From Massiliimalia sp050943535 (lineage in GTDB: Bacteria > Bacillota > Clostridia > Oscillospirales > Ruminococcaceae): a stretch of 64,000 nucleotides of DNA. The DNA lies in the NCBI GenBank assembly GCA_050943535.1, contig JBMNPJ010000012.1:17223-81222 (forward strand). Reading direction: 5' to 3'. Below the pieces are notes generated by a model that was not told the DNA's origin, ran no database searches, and saw only the letters and a program-made list of their open reading frames with translations. This document shows, one piece after another, positions 1 through 8,604 of the stretch. Within the stretch, counting starts at the first letter, position 1. Every line of letters starts with the position of its first letter. A program made the translations under genes and the position numbers.

Positions 1-410
1 TTCATGCTGTCCACATCGTCATCTCTGCCCGCCTGGAAAGCATAATTTCCGCCGTTATAGTCAATGGGCAGCTCGTTGACCCAAGCCACATTTTCTTCCC
101 GGAACAGCTTGATTAACTGATAAATTGTCTGGTTAAGCTCTTGTTTATCCACAAAGCTCCAGTCAAACACCACATTAAACGCCACTTCACTGGTTGCCAA
201 CACTCGGCCGTACCGGTCCACAATATCCCCTCGGGAAGCCTGTACAGAATAGGTGCTGGTAGTTTTGGTTACCGCTTCCTGATAATATTCTTCGCCTTCT
301 ACAATCTGAAACTGCATCAGTCTGACACTGGCGGCGGCAAAAATCGCCAAAGTAGTACTGGCCAGAACAATGATGCGAACTCTGGAAGAAGATTTTACCG
401 TTTTGCTCAT
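1..410 (-). CDS. mrdA: Penicillin-binding protein 2 (MrdA-type), N-terminal fragment
   Basis: This is an open minus-strand frame starting at an ATG at 410 and running off the left edge, so only about 136 N-terminal residues are visible. It has a short basic N-terminus, a membrane anchor around residues 13-30, then the PBP-dimerization start with a 'ASRGDIVDRYGRVLA' stretch (RG.I.DR.G..LA is typical of class B PBPs). Class B PBPs are transpeptidases that cross-link peptidoglycan. Directly following mreC and mreD, the elongasome enzyme PBP2 is more likely than a division PBP. The catalytic domain lies outside the window, so the transpeptidase motifs cannot be checked. Confidence 0.85.
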   Translation of the reverse strand, partial: MSKTVKSSSRVRIIVLASTTLAIFAAASVRLMQFQIVEGEEYYQEAVTKTTSTYSVQASRGDIVDRYGRVLATSEVAFNVVFDWSFVDKQELNQTIYQLIKLFREENVAWVNELPIDYNGGNYAFQAGRDDDVDSM

Positions 411-479
411 AGGACATCCATTCCCCTTTCTTACAAAATAACCCCTGATTGAAAAAAATTAAGAATGCGGCCCTGCCGG

Positions 480-1007
480 TCACATTCTTAATGTCTGATT
501 AAAACGTTTTGCCACAGAACGCACCAAATAATATACCGGAACGGTAACCACCGCAGTATACACAATGGTGGGCAGCGTGTACTTAAGCAAAATGATCCAG
601 CTGTGTTCATATCCCCAAATCAGGTAAAAGAACAAAAAGTCCAAAAGCTGAATCACCAGCATCACGGCACTCACCAGCAAAAGGGCATTCCACAAATGAT
701 TCCGCATCAAGTACATGACCAAAAGTGCCACGCAAATGCAGCAGCACATCAAAATAATGGCACGGAACCCAAACAGTTTGTTGGCGGAAATATCCCACAG
801 CATTCCGGCAAAAACTCCGTATGTGGCAGCCTCCCGTTCACTTTCAAACAAAGAAAGGCACACTGCAAAAGGCACCACCCAAACCGGCTTAATCCCCAAA
901 ATCTGAAACAGCATGGGAGTGGTCTGTACAATATAGAAAAGCAGCAAAAGCAAGGCATAGCATACCCACTTCACCCGCTGCCGTCCTGCCTCGGTTAATT
1001 TTTTCAT
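480..1007 (-). CDS. mreD: Rod shape-determining protein MreD
   Basis: The protein has 175 residues, almost entirely hydrophobic, with five or six predicted membrane segments and short loops, the usual size and shape of MreD. MreD is an integral membrane partner of MreC in the elongasome that places lateral-wall synthesis. It starts at ATG 1007 behind an AAAAGGGGAAG ribosome site, 17 bp after mreC, and is followed 69 bp later by the PBP2 gene. The gene order mreC-mreD-PBP is the classic arrangement. MreD sequence is poorly conserved, so the call rests largely on position and topology. Confidence 0.87.
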   Translation of the reverse strand: MKKLTEAGRQRVKWVCYALLLLLFYIVQTTPMLFQILGIKPVWVVPFAVCLSLFESEREAATYGVFAGMLWDISANKLFGFRAIILMCCCICVALLVMYLMRNHLWNALLLVSAVMLVIQLLDFLFFYLIWGYEHSWIILLKYTLPTIVYTAVVTVPVYYLVRSVAKRFNQTLRM

Positions 1008-1024
1008 GCCCGTTTCTTCCCCTT

Positions 1025-1924
1025 TTACTCGGTGGTTTCAGGAACATCCTGTGTCTGGTCGATTCCTTTTCCGTAAAAGCCTTTAATTACCATAACATTT
1101 TGCAGCTTTTGAAAATCGGTAGCTGGTGTAATTTCTGCGTAGTAGGAATGACCATAGGTCTGCATTTTAACTGAACGCACTCTGCCGATGACAATTCCTT
1201 TGGGATAAATACCACTGGAACCGGAAGTGGCGATCAAGTCCCCTACCTGTACCGGTTCTGTCAAATATTCCATCTTACAGAGTCCGCTTTCTGCCAAAGC
1301 AATATCCCCTACTACCAAACCCAGCTGTTCCGGCATACTGATGTCATATGCACCTACACCGTCAATCTGAGAGCTGAGGATGGTTCTCACAGAGGCGGTT
1401 CTGGGCCCTACAGCTTCTACAATTCCAACCAAGCTTCCCAGCGTTTCTCCGTCGTTTTCCACTGTGGTAATCACCGGGTCATACTTATTGACCCCATCCA
1501 TGGTTCCCACATCGATTTTAAAGGTTTCGTATTTATTATCCGGGTCACGGGAGATGACCATGGCACTGGCAAATTCATAATCCGGGTTTTTATCCTTAAT
1601 ATCCAGATATTTTTTCAGCTCTTCATTTTCGCGAACAATATCCTCATAATCCACCAGTTTCTGCCGGTATTCATCCCGTTCCTCTTTGAGCTCTTCATTT
1701 TCCTTCAAGGTCTCATCCACTTCCAGATATTTTCCGAAAAAGTTGGTGGTTCCATTGGAAATTGCCGCCGTTACCTTTTGAATGGGCACAGTCACATAGC
1801 TGAGCAGTTTTTCCGGCATGCTGGCCAATCCGTCTGTTGATGCGGTATAAAGCATAAATCCAAACAAAACCGCAATGACGGTAATCAAAATTTTAAACCG
1901 CCGGCTTTTAAAAAATTTTTCCAT
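1025..1924 (-). CDS. mreC: Rod shape-determining protein MreC
   Basis: A 299-residue protein with one N-terminal membrane helix (about residues 12-28), a coiled coil rich in Glu/Lys/Leu (about 68-112), and then the extracytoplasmic beta-barrel domain of MreC. 'TSGSSGIYPKGIVIG' near residue 233 matches the conserved TSG..G.FP.G..IG signature. MreC forms filaments outside the membrane that link MreB, MreD and PBP2. The C-terminus ends in an acidic/Thr tail. It is separated from mreB by a strong hairpin, so it may be transcribed partly on its own with mreD and PBP2. Confidence 0.95.
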   Translation of the reverse strand: MEKFFKSRRFKILITVIAVLFGFMLYTASTDGLASMPEKLLSYVTVPIQKVTAAISNGTTNFFGKYLEVDETLKENEELKEERDEYRQKLVDYEDIVRENEELKKYLDIKDKNPDYEFASAMVISRDPDNKYETFKIDVGTMDGVNKYDPVITTVENDGETLGSLVGIVEAVGPRTASVRTILSSQIDGVGAYDISMPEQLGLVVGDIALAESGLCKMEYLTEPVQVGDLIATSGSSGIYPKGIVIGRVRSVKMQTYGHSYYAEITPATDFQKLQNVMVIKGFYGKGIDQTQDVPETTE

Positions 1925-1973
1925 CTGCGGGCAGCCTGCCTCCTCTCGTCAATTCAAAACAATATACGGATAG

Positions 1974-2002
1974 AAAAGGGGCGGGCAATGCCCGCCCCTT
2001 TT
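1974..2002 (-). terminator. GC-rich intrinsic terminator between mreB and mreC
   Basis: A perfect 13-bp stem (AAAAGGGGCGGGC and its complement) with a 3-nt loop, flanked by T-runs on both sides. In the minus direction it follows the mreB stop at 2009 by only a few bases and precedes mreC, so it probably ends or attenuates the mreB transcript. Confidence 0.75.
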
Positions 2003-2008
2003 TTGTCA

Positions 2009-3025
2009 TTAATATTTGGAATCGTCTTCCGCCAAAACGTCGCCCAGTTTTTCAAAGTTGTCCAGCACAGCACCGGTGCCTTTTGCAACACAGTCCAGCG
2101 GATCTTCCGCAATGTTAACCGGCATACCGGTTTCTTTGCTGATCAAAACGTCCAGTCCTGCCAGCAGTGCGCCGCCGCCGGTAAGGGTTACCCCTTTGTC
2201 GATAACGTCTGCAGCCAATTCCGGAGGAGTTTTTTCAAAGGTAAAGCGAACTGCTTCCAATACTCTGGAAATTGGTTCTTCCAGTGCTTCCCGAATTTCC
2301 TGAGAAGACACCATAATATTTTCTGGCAGACCATTTAACAGGTTGAGCCCTTTTACTTCCATGGTCAGTTCCTGTTCCAGAGGATATGCGGAACCGATCT
2401 GGATTTTAATGTTTTCTGCAGTTCGTTCCCCGATCATCAGGTTGTATTTTTTCTTAATATAGTCGATGATGGAAGAATCAAATTCATCGCCGCCTACCCG
2501 AACGGATTTAGAGGTAACAATACCACCCAGAGAGATCACCGCTACTTCGGTAGTACCGCCGCCAATATCCACTACCATGCTTCCGCTTGGTTCTTCTACA
2601 GCCAGGCCAGCACCGATAGCTGCTGCCATTGGTTCTTCAATAATGCTTACTTTTTTAGCCCCTGCATTTAAAGTAGCTTCTTTTACTGCACGGCGTTCTA
2701 CTGCAGTAACTCCGGAAGGAATACAGATAACTACTCTTGGTTTTGCCCAAGTGGTTTTGCCCACTGCACGGCGGATAAATTCCTGCAGCATGCAGGTAGT
2801 AATATCAAAGTCAGCGATTACGCCATCTTTCAGCGGACGTTCTGCACGGATAGAACCAGGAGTACGGCCAATCATATCTTTGGCATCCTGACCTACGCTT
2901 TTTACTGTATTATTTTTATGGTCAACCGCAACCACGCTGGGTTCCCGGATAATAATTCCTTTCCCTTTCATGTATACCAGGGTATTTGCTGTACCCAGGT
3001 CAATTCCAATATCTCTAGAAAACAT
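2009..3025 (-). CDS. mreB: Actin-like rod shape protein MreB
   Basis: 338 residues from ATG 3025, chosen because GAAAGGGG lies at good spacing before it; the longer frame to 3055 lacks such a site and adds 10 non-conserved residues. Nucleotide-binding motifs of the actin fold are clear: phosphate-1 'DLGTANTLVY' near the start, 'EEPMAAAIGAG' in the connecting region and phosphate-2 'DIGGGTTE'. MreB polymerises beneath the membrane and guides lateral peptidoglycan synthesis. A hairpin after its stop separates it from mreC. Confidence 0.96.
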   Translation of the reverse strand: MFSRDIGIDLGTANTLVYMKGKGIIIREPSVVAVDHKNNTVKSVGQDAKDMIGRTPGSIRAERPLKDGVIADFDITTCMLQEFIRRAVGKTTWAKPRVVICIPSGVTAVERRAVKEATLNAGAKKVSIIEEPMAAAIGAGLAVEEPSGSMVVDIGGGTTEVAVISLGGIVTSKSVRVGGDEFDSSIIDYIKKKYNLMIGERTAENIKIQIGSAYPLEQELTMEVKGLNLLNGLPENIMVSSQEIREALEEPISRVLEAVRFTFEKTPPELAADVIDKGVTLTGGGALLAGLDVLISKETGMPVNIAEDPLDCVAKGTGAVLDNFEKLGDVLAEDDSKY

Positions 3026-3086
3026 TCTTTTTTCCCCTTTCAAAAACCGTCTCAAACAGACGCAAAAACATTTTTAACCATTCTTT

Positions 3087-3115
3087 ATTATAACCGTTTC
3101 CAGCGCCTTACACAA
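3087..3115 (-). promoter_or_regulatory. Putative sigma-A promoter of mreB
   Basis: On the minus strand a perfect TATAAT (-10) at 3092-3087 follows TTGTGT (-35) at 3115-3110 with 17 bp between them. It lies about 60 bp before the mreB start and after the maf gene region is passed in the opposite sense. The -35 is only a partial match. Confidence 0.5.
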
Positions 3116-3135
3116 TAGAAAAACCAAATTTTTCA

Positions 3136-3693
3136 TCAATATTTATAGTTTTGTAATACTTTCCTCAAAGCTTGAATGGGCAGCCCCACTACATTGTGAA
3201 AATCTCCGTGAATGCTTTCCACAAACACTCCGGCGTATCCCTGGATTCCATAAGCTCCCGCTTTGTCAAACGGCTCCCCTGTTCCCAGATACCACTGAAT
3301 GTCCGATTCGCTCAAAGGCATAAACCGCACTTTGGTGGTCTTGTGAAACACAGATTTTTTCTTCCCGTCCATGACACACACGCCGGTAATCACCCGGTGG
3401 GTTTTTCCGGAAAGCCCTTTCAACATCTCTTTTGCCTGTTTTTCGTCTTCAGGGATTCCAAACACCTGGTTATCAGGAGATACCACAATGGTGTCGCATC
3501 CAATGACCACACTGTCCGGATACTGTTCCCATACGGTCCGGGCTTTGCCTTCCGCCAGGCGGCGCACCAGTTTTTCCGGAATGGGTTCCTGCACTGCCCG
3601 CTCGTCAAAGTCGGATGGCACTGCCTGAAAATCCGGAGTAATCCTTTGGAGCAATTCCTGTCTCCGGGGAGACCGGGACGCTAAAATTAACAT
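3136..3693 (-). CDS. maf: Maf family nucleotide pyrophosphatase
   Basis: 185 residues, the normal length of Maf proteins. The N-terminal 'LILASRSPRRQELL' is the Maf signature, followed by 'SDFDE', 'GCDTIV' and 'YGIQGYAGVFVESIHGD', all conserved in the family. Maf/YhdE enzymes hydrolyse non-canonical or modified nucleoside triphosphates (mainly dTTP/UTP or m7GTP) and affect septum formation when overproduced. It lies just upstream of mreB in the transcribed direction, a common clostridial arrangement. Which of the two substrate subfamilies applies cannot be settled by eye. Confidence 0.93.
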   Translation of the reverse strand: MLILASRSPRRQELLQRITPDFQAVPSDFDERAVQEPIPEKLVRRLAEGKARTVWEQYPDSVVIGCDTIVVSPDNQVFGIPEDEKQAKEMLKGLSGKTHRVITGVCVMDGKKKSVFHKTTKVRFMPLSESDIQWYLGTGEPFDKAGAYGIQGYAGVFVESIHGDFHNVVGLPIQALRKVLQNYKY

Positions 3694-3717
3694 ACTTTTA
3701 AAACATCCTTTCTCAGG

Positions 3718-3987
3718 TCAAATTCCTTTGCCCACTTTTGCGTAAAACACCAGGGAAATAATGACACAGATTAAAATTGCCAGATTCATCTGCACAGAAA
3801 ATCCAAATGACAAGGTGACCACTGCCAAGTCAATACTCACCGGATTGGGTACCCCAATCCCAATGGTTTTTCCCCAGGTCAGGAAGGATAAAAACGGAAC
3901 TTTCTGCGCAATCTCCGTCAAAATACTCCCCAGAAAAATCCCGGTGAACAAAAACAGTGTAAAAATCAGTCCTTTTTTAAATCCCAT
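3718..3987 (-). CDS. DUF4321 small membrane protein
   Basis: An 89-residue hydrophobic protein with three likely membrane segments (about 8-24, 35-60 interrupted, 66-84). Size, gene position next to maf/mreB and the sequence pattern around 'PFLSFLTWGKTIGI' agree with the DUF4321 family of clostridial membrane proteins, whose function is unknown. The start has a GAGGGCG site. It is spaced 24 bp both from dut upstream and maf downstream, suggesting one transcript. Confidence 0.75.
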   Translation of the reverse strand: MGFKKGLIFTLFLFTGIFLGSILTEIAQKVPFLSFLTWGKTIGIGVPNPVSIDLAVVTLSFGFSVQMNLAILICVIISLVFYAKVGKGI

Positions 3988-4011
3988 TCATTTCGCCCTC
4001 TTTCTGTTTTT

Positions 4012-4476
4012 TCATGATTCCTCTTTTTGAGCCGAAATTCCGCTGGAACCAAATCCGCCTGTCCCCCGAAGGGTCTCGTCCAGCTCGTCCGCTTCTTCCA
4101 ACTCCGGCAGATATACCGGTGCCAGCACCATCTGGGCAATTCGGTCTCCCGGATGCACAGTAAAAGCTGCTTGACCACTGTTTTTTAAGGGAACCCGAAG
4201 TTCTCCCCGATAATCGCTGTCCACAACGCCCACACAGTTGGCCGGCGCAATGGAATGCTTGGATGCCAGCCCGCTCCGAGCATAAATAAACGCTGCCCAT
4301 TCTCTATGGGGAATCGCAATGGCTATCCCTGTCCCAATCAAAACAGTCTCTCCCGGCAGAATCACCTGATCCTGTTCCAGACAGGCGCACAGGTCATATC
4401 CTGCGCTGCCTTCCGTTGCCCGTTTGGGGATGACTGCCTTTGGATGCAGCCGCTTTACTTTTATTGTTTCTATCAT
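4012..4476 (-). CDS. dut: Deoxyuridine 5'-triphosphate nucleotidohydrolase
   Basis: 154 residues from ATG 4476 (GAAAGGGAT site just before); an upstream extension to 4650 lies inside the U32 gene and is not conserved. All five motifs of trimeric dUTPases are present: 'GSAGYDL', 'ARSGLASKHSI' (motif 2), 'NCVGVVDSDYRGE' with the catalytic Asp (motif 3), 'PGDRIAQMVL' (motif 4) and C-terminal 'RGTGGFGSSG' (motif 5). It hydrolyses dUTP to dUMP and pyrophosphate, keeping uracil out of DNA. Confidence 0.96.
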   Translation of the reverse strand: MIETIKVKRLHPKAVIPKRATEGSAGYDLCACLEQDQVILPGETVLIGTGIAIAIPHREWAAFIYARSGLASKHSIAPANCVGVVDSDYRGELRVPLKNSGQAAFTVHPGDRIAQMVLAPVYLPELEEADELDETLRGTGGFGSSGISAQKEES

Positions 4477-4504
4477 GAATTCGATCCCTTTCCTGTTTTC
4501 TGTC

Positions 4505-6565
4505 TTACCGTACCCCCCGGTAATATAATCCCCGGGTATAATTCCCTTCCGGTTTTTCTCCAATCCGGTACCGCCGAAGGATTTCTTCACACTGCTTTGC
4601 TGTTTCCGTGGTAAAATAGAGCACCCCAAAATCCATGTGGGAAAACTCATTTAACCGGTCGGAAAGCTCCATCGGGGTGCAGTTGAGCACCTCACTGTAC
4701 CGCCGCTGACAGCAAACCACCGGAAACTCATTGCCAAGGCGGTCTGTCAAACTGCTCTGGGAACGGCATTCTCCGCAGCTGCGGTAACGCTTCACCGGAC
4801 AGTTTCTCACTACCATCAGCGGAAGACGCCCATAAACCATCATCCCCAAAGGCATGTCCGGCTGGGGAGAAATCTGGCCAATTCTGCCCGCTGTCAATTC
4901 TACTGACAGCATAGTTTCTTTCAGTCCCAGCTGAGCGTAACATTCTGCGCTGAGGGTATTGGCTATATTCAAAAAACTGCTTCCGGAGAGAGTGAATCCC
5001 AAACGGTTTCCTATGGAAATATGAGCTGGGTTAGAAACCCACAGCCGGGAAAATCCCGCCGCTTTCAGTTCTTTTAAAAGTTCTGTCTGAGCTTCTTCCC
5101 GCCCAAACAAAATTCGGTCTGGTTCTATGATAATTTTTTCCCGGTAATCCAACAGACGGGAAAGATCCTTTTTCACTTCATCTGCCGGCAGATAACAAGC
5201 TTCCAGCTGTTCCAGCATCTGTGTTGTAACCTGCTCCGCTGTGCGAAATCTTGCCCGCAGTTTCATCTGACGAGGCATTCTGGAACGTGGCGTTTTTATT
5301 TCTACGGAAGTGTATTCCCAGTGAGGTTCCCGACACCGAAGCTCCATCAGCTGTTCCACTGCCTGACGGCGCATTTCATTGAGTTTGGATTTTGGCAGAA
5401 TCAGCCCGTCTTCCATCTGCACTGTAAAGGATGCCAGGTAATAAGGGGTTCCACCCAGTTTTCCCAAAGATTCCTCTGCCATTTCCCGGGTGGTAGGTTT
5501 ATTTCTGGCCTCCTCCGGAGTTTCTCCTTCTATAGAAACTTGATTTCCGTTTTCCTTAACAGTCAGCTTTGCAGGCTGTCCCCGTTTCATGGAAAACTCC
5601 ATCCGGACGCCAAACCGGGGTTCTTCTTTATGATAGGTTTCCCGAAGCTGTGCCAGCACCTGAGGGGTGGCGGCAGTAACGTCTTCCTTACTCCGAAAGC
5701 CAAACATATCCCCCTGAATCCGATTCAATAAATAACCATCTGTAAAACCGCTTCTTGAAAATACAGAACGTAATTGATTAAAATCCGGTTTTTCCCCTAA
5801 ATTCAACCCATGATACGCCTTGGAAGCTGCCGCCACATATTCCGGACGTTTCATCCGTCCCTCGATTTTCAGGGAAGTAACGCCAATCTGCTCCAGCTTT
5901 TCAAACTGTCCTGCGGCACAAAGGTCTTTTAAAGACAGGTCATACCGCTCTCCAGATGGATTTTTTTCTACAGAAAACGGAAGACGACAGGTTCCGGCAC
6001 AGCTGCCTCGGTTTCCGCTTCTGCCCCCAATGGCGGCACTCATATAGCACTGACCGGATACGCACATGCAAAGCGCCCCGTGGGCAAATACTTCTACCTC
6101 AATGTCCACCTGCTCAATAATTTCGCGGATTTCTTCTAAGGTCATTTCCCTTGCCAGTACTACCCGCTTGATCCCCAGCTGTTTCATCAGCCGGGCTCCT
6201 TCTACTGTGTGAACGCTCATCTGGGTAGAGCCATGCACCCGAAACTGGGGACAGATTTTCCGCACCATAGACAGTACCCCAAAATCCTGCACAATCAGGG
6301 CATCCACCTGCAAACGACAGGCCGTTTGTATAGTTTCCTGCAAATCTTCCATTTCGTCGTCAAACACCAATGTATTTAAGGTCTGGTATACTTTGACCCC
6401 GCGCTGATGACAAAAATCCACTGCTTTTTTTAACACTGTTTCATCAAAATTTTCAGCAGACTGGCGGGCGTTAAACTTCTGCTGTCCCAAATAGACTGCA
6501 TCCGCTCCGTTAAATACCGCCGCTTCTACCGCCTCGTAACCGCCTGCAGGCGCTAAAATCTCCAT
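4505..6565 (-). CDS. U32 family peptidase
   Basis: 686 residues. The N-terminal TIM-barrel begins 'EILAPAGGYEAVEAAVFNGADAVYLG', and the U32 signature region 'EVFAHGALCMCVSGQCYMS' followed by 'NRGSCAGTCRLPF' is intact, including the cysteines that in characterised relatives hold an iron-sulfur cluster. A DUF3656-like middle domain and an extra C-terminal region with four more cysteines ('CPVKRYRSCGEC', 'VVCCQRR') follow. Relatives include RlhA and TrhP/YrrO-like tRNA or rRNA hydroxylation enzymes, so an RNA-modifying role is as likely as proteolysis. It is cotranscribed upstream of dut (28 bp gap). Confidence 0.88.
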   Translation of the reverse strand: MEILAPAGGYEAVEAAVFNGADAVYLGQQKFNARQSAENFDETVLKKAVDFCHQRGVKVYQTLNTLVFDDEMEDLQETIQTACRLQVDALIVQDFGVLSMVRKICPQFRVHGSTQMSVHTVEGARLMKQLGIKRVVLAREMTLEEIREIIEQVDIEVEVFAHGALCMCVSGQCYMSAAIGGRSGNRGSCAGTCRLPFSVEKNPSGERYDLSLKDLCAAGQFEKLEQIGVTSLKIEGRMKRPEYVAAASKAYHGLNLGEKPDFNQLRSVFSRSGFTDGYLLNRIQGDMFGFRSKEDVTAATPQVLAQLRETYHKEEPRFGVRMEFSMKRGQPAKLTVKENGNQVSIEGETPEEARNKPTTREMAEESLGKLGGTPYYLASFTVQMEDGLILPKSKLNEMRRQAVEQLMELRCREPHWEYTSVEIKTPRSRMPRQMKLRARFRTAEQVTTQMLEQLEACYLPADEVKKDLSRLLDYREKIIIEPDRILFGREEAQTELLKELKAAGFSRLWVSNPAHISIGNRLGFTLSGSSFLNIANTLSAECYAQLGLKETMLSVELTAGRIGQISPQPDMPLGMMVYGRLPLMVVRNCPVKRYRSCGECRSQSSLTDRLGNEFPVVCCQRRYSEVLNCTPMELSDRLNEFSHMDFGVLYFTTETAKQCEEILRRYRIGEKPEGNYTRGLYYRGVR

Positions 6566-6608
6566 GAATGTAATCCTTTCTGTTTTTACAAAAACTCGTC
6601 TCTGACAG

Positions 6609-6647
6609 AAAAGGTGTCTGCTCTGTTATAAAAGCAGCCACCTTTTT
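6609..6647 (-). terminator. Probable terminator after zapA
   Basis: Imperfect hairpin with AAAAGGTG / CACCTTTT outer arms and a CTGCT/AGCAG inner helix, followed in the minus direction by a T-rich run. It lies 20 bp past the zapA stop and before the U32 gene. Confidence 0.5.
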
Positions 6648-6666
6648 CCATTTCATCCGTCTTAAT

Positions 6667-7035
6667 TTAATTGTCGATTGCTTCTTTTAAAGAGTAGAGT
6701 TCCAACTCGTTTTTCAGTGACTTATTTTCACTTTCCAGCGCCTCGATCTTTTTTTCTAAAAGATCAGCCCGGTCGTTGGCACGGTTGGCTTCATCAATAT
6801 AGTCCTTAATCTGAAAGCGAAGGTTATCCGTATCGGTACCCATTTTTTCCTTTTCATCCAGAATATCCATGGCAGCCAATACACAGGCGCTGGTCAAAGA
6901 CAGTGCCTGATCGGAAGTCATAATTTCTTTCATTTTCCGGTCCAACTGACGCGCAAGCCCTACTACATATTTTTCTTCTTCTTCTGTTTGAAAGACATAG
7001 TCTTTTCCAGCAATCATGACCCTTACTCGATTCAT
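6667..7035 (-). CDS. zapA: Cell division protein ZapA
   Basis: 122 residues from ATG 7035, chosen because AAGGAA precedes it; an upstream in-frame ATG at 7104 has no such site. The N-terminal beta-rich domain ('NRVRVMIAGKDYVFQT', then 'YVVGLARQLDRKMKEI') is the ZapA fold and the C-terminal half is a long Glu/Lys/Asn-rich coiled coil. ZapA binds FtsZ and bundles protofilaments at the division site. Position directly upstream of a U32 peptidase gene is typical for Clostridia. Confidence 0.9.
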   Translation of the reverse strand: MNRVRVMIAGKDYVFQTEEEEKYVVGLARQLDRKMKEIMTSDQALSLTSACVLAAMDILDEKEKMGTDTDNLRFQIKDYIDEANRANDRADLLEKKIEALESENKSLKNELELYSLKEAIDN

Positions 7036-7266
7036 GCTGTTTCGTTCCTTTCTGACCGGAGAAAAATCCCACAAATTTGTTTGTCCGCCCAAGTTTTTGG
7101 GCAAACTGGTTTAGTCTTATTATAATATGAAACGCGGTTGGATTCAAGTGTCTTTCCATGGCATTTTTAAAAAGATTTGCAATGAACGTCTGCCGGTGGT
7201 AAAATAAGTTGAACCCTTTCCAGCGTCTCTGACTGCTTGATTGGCAAGAAAGGGGTTTTATCAGTT

Positions 7267-8028
7267 ATGAAATTATCCAGACCAGCCTTGGGACGTATTG
7301 CGCTCATTGATGAGATACGGGGATTTTCCATTTTGTGCATGATCCTGTACCACGGAGTATATGATTTTCTAATGCTTTTTCCCGTATCCTTTCCGTTCTT
7401 TTACAGTGGGTTTGTCAATGGATTGCGAACATTTTTTGCTGGAGTTTTTATCTTTATTTCTGGCACTGCCTGCCGTTTTTCCCGCAACAACCTAAAGCGA
7501 GGAATCCTGTGTTTGGGCTGCGGGCTGATTATGACCATTGCCACCGCATTGGTCATCCCGGAAGAAACCATTGTATTTGGAATCCTGCATATGCTGGGCA
7601 CCAGCATGATCATCTTTGCTGTTATACGCCCGTTATGGGACAAGCTCCCCCGGATTTTTGCGCTGATACTCAGTGTTTTTTTATTTCTGTTCACCTGGAA
7701 CCTGTCCAAAGGGTTTGTGGGGATTGCTCCTTTTTTCCAAATCCCTCTGCCAGATGCCTGGTACCAGTCAAATTGGCTGAGCCCCTTGGGAATTTATAAT
7801 CCCCGTACCTTTTCTTCCGGAGATTACTTTGCCCTGTTCCCATGGCTTTTTCTGTTTCTCGCCGGGTCTGTGTGCGGCGACTGGATTCAAAAGCATCAGG
7901 CGCCTCACTGGGTTTACCGTTCTCACTCCCGGTTTTTAGCCGCCACAGGAAGATACACCCTATATATTTATCTCATTCACCAGCCCATTATTTTCGGGTT
8001 ATTACTGCTGATCCGAAATTTATTTTAA
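7267..8028 (+). CDS. DUF1624 / HGSNAT-like multispanning membrane protein
   Basis: 253 residues from ATG 7267, with AAGAAAGGGG at good spacing; a TTG ten codons earlier is less likely. It starts 'ALIDEIRGFSILCMILYHGVYDF', the R-G-(L/F)-...-H pattern of the DUF1624 (heparan-alpha-glucosaminide N-acetyltransferase catalytic domain) family, and contains about seven membrane helices. 'GILHMLG' near residue 110 is another conserved element. Family members move acyl groups across the membrane onto sugars; the actual substrate here is unknown. It is transcribed away from zapA, and 24 bp upstream of the transporter pair. Confidence 0.75.
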   Translation: MKLSRPALGRIALIDEIRGFSILCMILYHGVYDFLMLFPVSFPFFYSGFVNGLRTFFAGVFIFISGTACRFSRNNLKRGILCLGCGLIMTIATALVIPEETIVFGILHMLGTSMIIFAVIRPLWDKLPRIFALILSVFLFLFTWNLSKGFVGIAPFFQIPLPDAWYQSNWLSPLGIYNPRTFSSGDYFALFPWLFLFLAGSVCGDWIQKHQAPHWVYRSHSRFLAATGRYTLYIYLIHQPIIFGLLLLIRNLF

Positions 8029-8052
8029 ATTTGATGCAGAAAGGAAGTTTTT

Positions 8053-8604
8053 ATGAAACAATTATGGAATTTGTTCACCTCATTTTTCCGAATTGGTATC
8101 CTGACGTTTGGCGGCGGGCTTGCCATGCTGCCCATGCTGCAAAGCGAAGTGGTAGACAAACGCCAATGGGCTACCGAAGAAGAACTGCTGAATTATTATG
8201 CGATTGGACAGTGTACTCCGGGAATCATTGCCGTCAACACGGCTACCTTTATCGGATATAAGCAAAAAGGGATTATCGGCGCTATTATAGCTACTGCGGG
8301 AATTGTAGCACCTTCTTTAATTATCATTATGGTGATCGCCGCATTCCTGAAAAATTTCATGGAAATCAAAATGGTACAGTACGCTTTCGGCGGAATCCGG
8401 GTTGCTGTTGCTGCTTTGGTTGTTCAGGCAGTTATTAAACTTTGGAAAACCGGGGTCAAAGATTTACTGGGAATCATTTTATTTATCATTGCCTTTCTGA
8501 TTTCAGCAGTACTGGGACTTTCTCCAGTATGGCTGGTTGTAGCTGGTATCGCCATCGGAATTTTGTCCGGTGTGCTCCGGGAACGGAAGGGGGATTTGAA
8601 ATGA
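8053..8604 (+). CDS. Chromate transporter family, first half-size subunit
   Basis: 183 residues, a single CHR domain. The hallmark 'FRIGILTFGGGLAMLPML' near the N-terminus and 'CTPGIIAVNTATFIGY' match the chromate ion transporter (CHR) family of short-chain proteins that work as pairs of antiparallel subunits. Five or six membrane helices are apparent. Substrate need not be chromate; many clostridial members are uncharacterised. It shares a 4-bp ATGA overlap with the second subunit, indicating translational coupling. Confidence 0.9.
   Translation: MKQLWNLFTSFFRIGILTFGGGLAMLPMLQSEVVDKRQWATEEELLNYYAIGQCTPGIIAVNTATFIGYKQKGIIGAIIATAGIVAPSLIIIMVIAAFLKNFMEIKMVQYAFGGIRVAVAALVVQAVIKLWKTGVKDLLGIILFIIAFLISAVLGLSPVWLVVAGIAIGILSGVLRERKGDLK

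Noticed and set aside
187..483. 98-residue minus-strand frame
   Set aside because: A different frame over the PBP2 start; the frame from ATG 410 has the membrane anchor and PBP motifs.
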